DNA from: Paraburkholderia polaris
Lineage (GTDB): Bacteria > Pseudomonadota > Gammaproteobacteria > Burkholderiales > Burkholderiaceae
DNA: 64,000 nt
Reading direction: 5' to 3'
NCBI RefSeq assembly: GCF_012927345.1
Contig: NZ_JABBGJ010000055.1
Span: 1 to 64,000 of the forward strand
The notes below the pieces were generated by a model, which was not told the DNA's origin, did no database searches, and saw only the letters and a program-made list of their open reading frames with translations. Both the position numbers and the translations under genes were made by a program. Below, piece by piece: positions 61,438-64,000 of this stretch. How positions within the stretch are numbered: the first letter of the stretch is position 1; each line of letters opens with the position of its first letter.

Positions 61438-61498
61438 AATAACGTCTCCAGTGTCGAGGCCTGCGCATACGAGCGCCTGGGCGACACGAAGTCGTGGC

Positions 61499-61585
61499 GT
61501 CGGCGCCGAGACCGTGCATCAAGATCACGGCGAACCTGGGGCTCGGTGCACTTTCAATTTCAATGGTGGACGGTTGCTCGCGCAT
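61499..61585 (-). pseudogene. N-terminal stump of an EstB-type carboxylesterase
   Basis: ATG 61585 on the minus strand opens MREQPSTIEIESAPSPRFAV and ILMHGLGADA, matching the first 29 residues of phospholipase/carboxylesterase-type hydrolases (usually 'HGLGADGNDF'). Just after GADA the frame is broken (shifting by one gives DFVSP), and the remainder of the roughly 220-residue enzyme is absent. The SnoaL-like gene starts within the leftover sequence. Confidence 0.65.
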
Positions 61586-61830
61586 GTATTGCGACTGCTC
61601 GGTTTCAGGAAAGGTTCAGAGGACCGGGATGAGTACAAGCAGGATACCGCCAAGCGAGACACGCCACACCAGTCATCGATTGTCATCGTGTCCAACCGTC
61701 AAAGTCTGGCGCGAGGATGGCTTGTTGAGTCGTGAATCGTCATGCGGCGACATCATGCCATCAAAGGTGCGTCACGAATTCAGCATTCCAGCTCCCAAAC
61801 ACAGTCGTTACGGTCCGACCGGGCGTCGCT

Positions 61831-62157
61831 CTATGTCGCAGCGTCCTCAAGTCTCAGCCATGCTTTCAGCCAATGCCCACTGTCGCAGACGAGCAACCCG
61901 TTCCCAATGTCAACTCGTGCGGCAAATGTTGACTGAAGCAGTCGTTCGCCCAAGCATGGCGGATGTTGCCGCGAACGGCCGCTATAGAAAAAGTCGAACG
62001 CGGGCTTAGCCGAGTTTTTGAAGCGCGCCTCGGCGTCGTCGAGTTTGCTGAGGTCGGGGTGATATTTTCGGGCGAGCTTTCGGTAGGCCCGCTTGATGTC
62101 GTCCTGCGTCGCGCTGCGCGGCAACGCCAGAGCTTCGTAATAGTCTTTGTATTTCAT
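61831..62157 (-). pseudogene. Truncated J-domain protein (CbpA/DnaJ-like)
   Basis: The first 48 residues ([20 protein letters not shown] ... [17 protein letters not shown]) are a clean J domain with its HPD motif. From about 62013 the frame continues into unrelated residues ([19 protein letters not shown]) and stops at 61831. A CbpA-type protein would go on for some 270 residues more. The breakpoint is thus near 62013. Confidence 0.75.
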
Positions 62158-62191
62158 GTCGAAGACCTGGCGATAGAAGCCGCGCAGCCGC

Positions 62192-63712
62192 TCAATTCAG
62201 CGTCACGGCGGCGGGTTGAACGACCGGCGCAACATCAACTGGTGCCCAGTCACCGCGGCGCACGTGGTGGATGATCAACGGAATCCCCGCGAAGACGATG
62301 ATGCCGAGAACAACCAGCCCCGTGTAAAGCGCAGGCGAACCTACCGGCAACTGATCCGGCGGAAAGAACGACACGACGAAGCTGAACAGCACCCCGGCAA
62401 AGCCAATGCCGGCGGTCAACCACATGCCGGCCAAACCACCCGGCACCTTGAACGGCCGCACTAACGCCGGTTGTGAATAGCGCAGCTTGATCGCTGCGCC
62501 ATACATGAGCATGTAGGCGATCAGGTAGAGCGCAATCGTCATCGCGGAGATCAGAAAGAAGGCGACCGACACATCACGGATCACGAAGTAGAAACACGAG
62601 ATCACGGTGACGATGATCCCTTGCACCAGCAGAATATGCGTGGGCATACCCTTGCGGTTTTTCGCCTGAAGTATCGGTGGCAACTCACCCTCATGCGCGG
62701 TTTCGAGCAGGCCGCGCGAAGGACTGCCGAGCCATGCGAGCACACCGCTGATGGCGCCCACGCCGACCAGCAGTGAAAGCGCCGACACGGCCCAGCCCAT
62801 ATGCCAGAGATCGCTCAGCACCGCACCGAACGCGTCGAACACGCCCGACTGCAGCGAGATTTTTTCATACGGCAAGATAGCGGCGATCGGCAACGCGCCG
62901 AGCGCAAAGATCAGCACCGAAATCAGCGCGCCGAGACCGATGGCCGTCGGATAGCCGCGGCTCGGGCTCTTCATGTCCATCACGTGAACGGCCTGCACTT
63001 CCACGCCGGCGAACAGCAGCACGATACCGGCTAGAAACGAGATCGTGCCGAAGCCGTGAATCGCGGGCCAGAAGCGGGCGTGGCCGTCTTGGGACAGCGT
63101 CGCATCGTTCAGGTGTTGCCAGCCGAGCGGGTGCCCGCTGCTGATCCAGTAGCCCAGCAGCGCAAGCAGCACGATGCCCGGCACGATGGTGCCGATCACG
63201 AAGGTCCAGTTTGCGATGCGCGCGAACACTTCGACGCCTTGCAGCACGACCCACGTTGCCAGCCAGTAAGCGATGATGCAGAAAATCCCGACATACGTGC
63301 CGTTTTTCGCGAGTTCGGGGCGGCCGATCGTATAGGCGAGTGCCGCCGCGCCGAAGGTCAGCGCGACCGGAAACCAGACGACGTTCTGAATCCATTGCAG
63401 CCAGATCGCGAGAAAGCCCCAGCGCGTGCCGAACGCCTGCGCGACCCACGTGTAAATGCCGCCGCGCCGGTCGGCGAACGCGCCGCCCAGTTCAGCCGAA
63501 ATCAGCGACGCGGGGATCAGGTAGAAAACGACGGTGAAGGCGAGATAGACGAACATCGTCATCTCCTCCTTCGCCAACAGAGGCAATCCGCGCAGACTCG
63601 TGACCACGGCGGCGGCCGTCATCAGACCGATCGACGTGACGCTCAGATACTTGCCGCGTTGTGCGGCATCCGCGGCCGGCGGTGCCGCCGCGGGGGTGAC
63701 GGTGTGGTCCAT
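62192..63712 (-). CDS. gadC: Glutamate/GABA antiporter-like amino-acid permease
   Basis: The protein has about 506 residues and around 12 membrane segments of the APC superfamily. GadC-like features are [22 protein letters not shown] near the N-terminus, [33 protein letters not shown] and the C-terminal half [22 protein letters not shown]. It lies 29 bp after the gene whose end matches glutamate decarboxylase, the classical GadB-GadC acid-resistance pair: glutamate in, GABA out. ATG 63712 is preceded by AGGAG; the TTG at 63733 is unlikely. Confidence 0.88.
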   Translation of the reverse strand: MDHTVTPAAAPPAADAAQRGKYLSVTSIGLMTAAAVVTSLRGLPLLAKEEMTMFVYLAFTVVFYLIPASLISAELGGAFADRRGGIYTWVAQAFGTRWGFLAIWLQWIQNVVWFPVALTFGAAALAYTIGRPELAKNGTYVGIFCIIAYWLATWVVLQGVEVFARIANWTFVIGTIVPGIVLLALLGYWISSGHPLGWQHLNDATLSQDGHARFWPAIHGFGTISFLAGIVLLFAGVEVQAVHVMDMKSPSRGYPTAIGLGALISVLIFALGALPIAAILPYEKISLQSGVFDAFGAVLSDLWHMGWAVSALSLLVGVGAISGVLAWLGSPSRGLLETAHEGELPPILQAKNRKGMPTHILLVQGIIVTVISCFYFVIRDVSVAFFLISAMTIALYLIAYMLMYGAAIKLRYSQPALVRPFKVPGGLAGMWLTAGIGFAGVLFSFVVSFFPPDQLPVGSPALYTGLVVLGIIVFAGIPLIIHHVRRGDWAPVDVAPVVQPAAVTLN

Positions 63713-63740
63713 TTCAGGCGCTCCTATGAGCAAGATGACG

Positions 63741-64000
63741 TCAATCGTGGTGGAAGGTCGGACCGGCGGTTGAATGCAGCACCGGGTTCTTCGTCAGATG
63801 AGCAATTGCGTGTTTGATGTCTTCGAGCAGCATCGCCGCCATGTCGCGCGTGACACCGCGCCGGATCAGCACGCGCTGTACGATGGTCTCCTCGCGTCCG
63901 GGCGGCAGCTTGTACGACGCGATCTGCCAGCCGCGCATGCGTACCTGATCGGACAGATCGAACAGCGTGAAGCCCGCAGTCTCAGGATGCTTCAGCTTGT
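63741..64000 (-). CDS. gadB: Glutamate decarboxylase, C-terminal part (gene continues beyond the window)
   Basis: The last 86 codons are visible. The end reads TAGFTLFDLSDQVRMRGWQI, PPGREETIVQRVLIRRGVTR and DMAAMLLEDIKHAIAHL, matching the C-terminal region of PLP-dependent glutamate decarboxylase, including the tail that closes the active site. The PLP-lysine region lies outside the window. It is upstream of the antiporter on the same strand. Confidence 0.88.
   Translation of the reverse strand, partial: KLKHPETAGFTLFDLSDQVRMRGWQIASYKLPPGREETIVQRVLIRRGVTRDMAAMLLEDIKHAIAHLTKNPVLHSTAGPTFHHD

Noticed and set aside
1-64000. tRNA or rRNA genes
   Set aside because: No GTTCRANYC-type T-arm within a plausible cloverleaf and no rRNA-like stretch was found by eye; a tRNAscan run would settle it.

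Overview
The window reads as a large replicon of a Burkholderiaceae-type betaproteobacterium (Paraburkholderia, Burkholderia or Caballeronia; this placement is an inference). The supporting signs are GC-rich coding sequence, an EtfB/EtfA pair, a LacI-controlled CoA-dependent catabolic operon, MHS-type MFS carriers, a YbhG/F/S-like efflux operon and a GadC/GadB pair, interleaved with plasmid-type maintenance genes and five IS families. No rRNA, tRNA, CRISPR array or replication initiator was recognised.

Layout. 0-14 kb: an IS481-like relic, an ornithine-cyclodeaminase-like enzyme, etfBA, an MFS carrier, a ridA pseudogene, and a six-gene catabolic operon (acyl-CoA dehydrogenase, CoA ligase, citryl-CoA-lyase-like protein, hotdog thioesterase, enoyl-CoA hydratase, ACMSD-like amidohydrolase). 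A divergent LacI regulator faces it, with four operator-like palindromes between them. 14-18 kb: an ISKra4 element, a Uma2-type nuclease, an IS6 element and a stand-alone HExxH peptidase. 18.5-25.4 kb: a tightly packed five-gene operon that I read as a GTPase-centred biological-conflict system. It encodes a nucleosidase with a C-terminal EAD1-like domain, a helical GASH-like protein, two divergent P-loop GTPases and a GAP1-like scaffold that also ends in an EAD1-like domain. An array of 14-bp palindromes precedes it. 26-33 kb: an MHS carrier, an isochorismatase-type hydrolase with a divergent PAS-LuxR regulator, two unknown proteins, and an IS21 element. 33-39 kb: a double-HTH XRE regulator, a DEDDh exonuclease, a micro-ORF, a KfrA-like protein, a tyrosine recombinase and an IS110 element.

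39.7-44.9 kb is the most unusual part. An AT-rich three-gene operon with overlapping reading frames encodes a 1161-residue helical protein ending in a degenerate histidine-kinase/GHKL-like ATPase, a lone receiver protein, and a receiver fused to a nucleoside phosphorylase/nucleosidase domain. It looks like a two-component conflict system whose effector is a nucleosidase of the same kind as in the GTPase operon, so two different sensing architectures in one island end in related effectors.

46-52 kb holds a plasmid-like backbone: DUF932, a large ParB, a small protein, a membrane-anchored coiled-coil protein, a ParA/MobD-like ATPase and a small HTH-like protein, with strong hairpins before three of the genes. 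52.7-54 kb has a gutted diguanylate-cyclase gene. 54.3-59.5 kb is a TetR-led efflux operon (HlyD lipoprotein, ABC ATPase, ABC permease, outer-membrane factor). 59.5-62.2 kb contains an isopropylmalate-dehydrogenase-like gene and a SnoaL-like gene among stumps of three truncated genes (YadA-type adhesin, EstB-type esterase, J-domain protein). The window ends with gadC and the 3' part of gadB.
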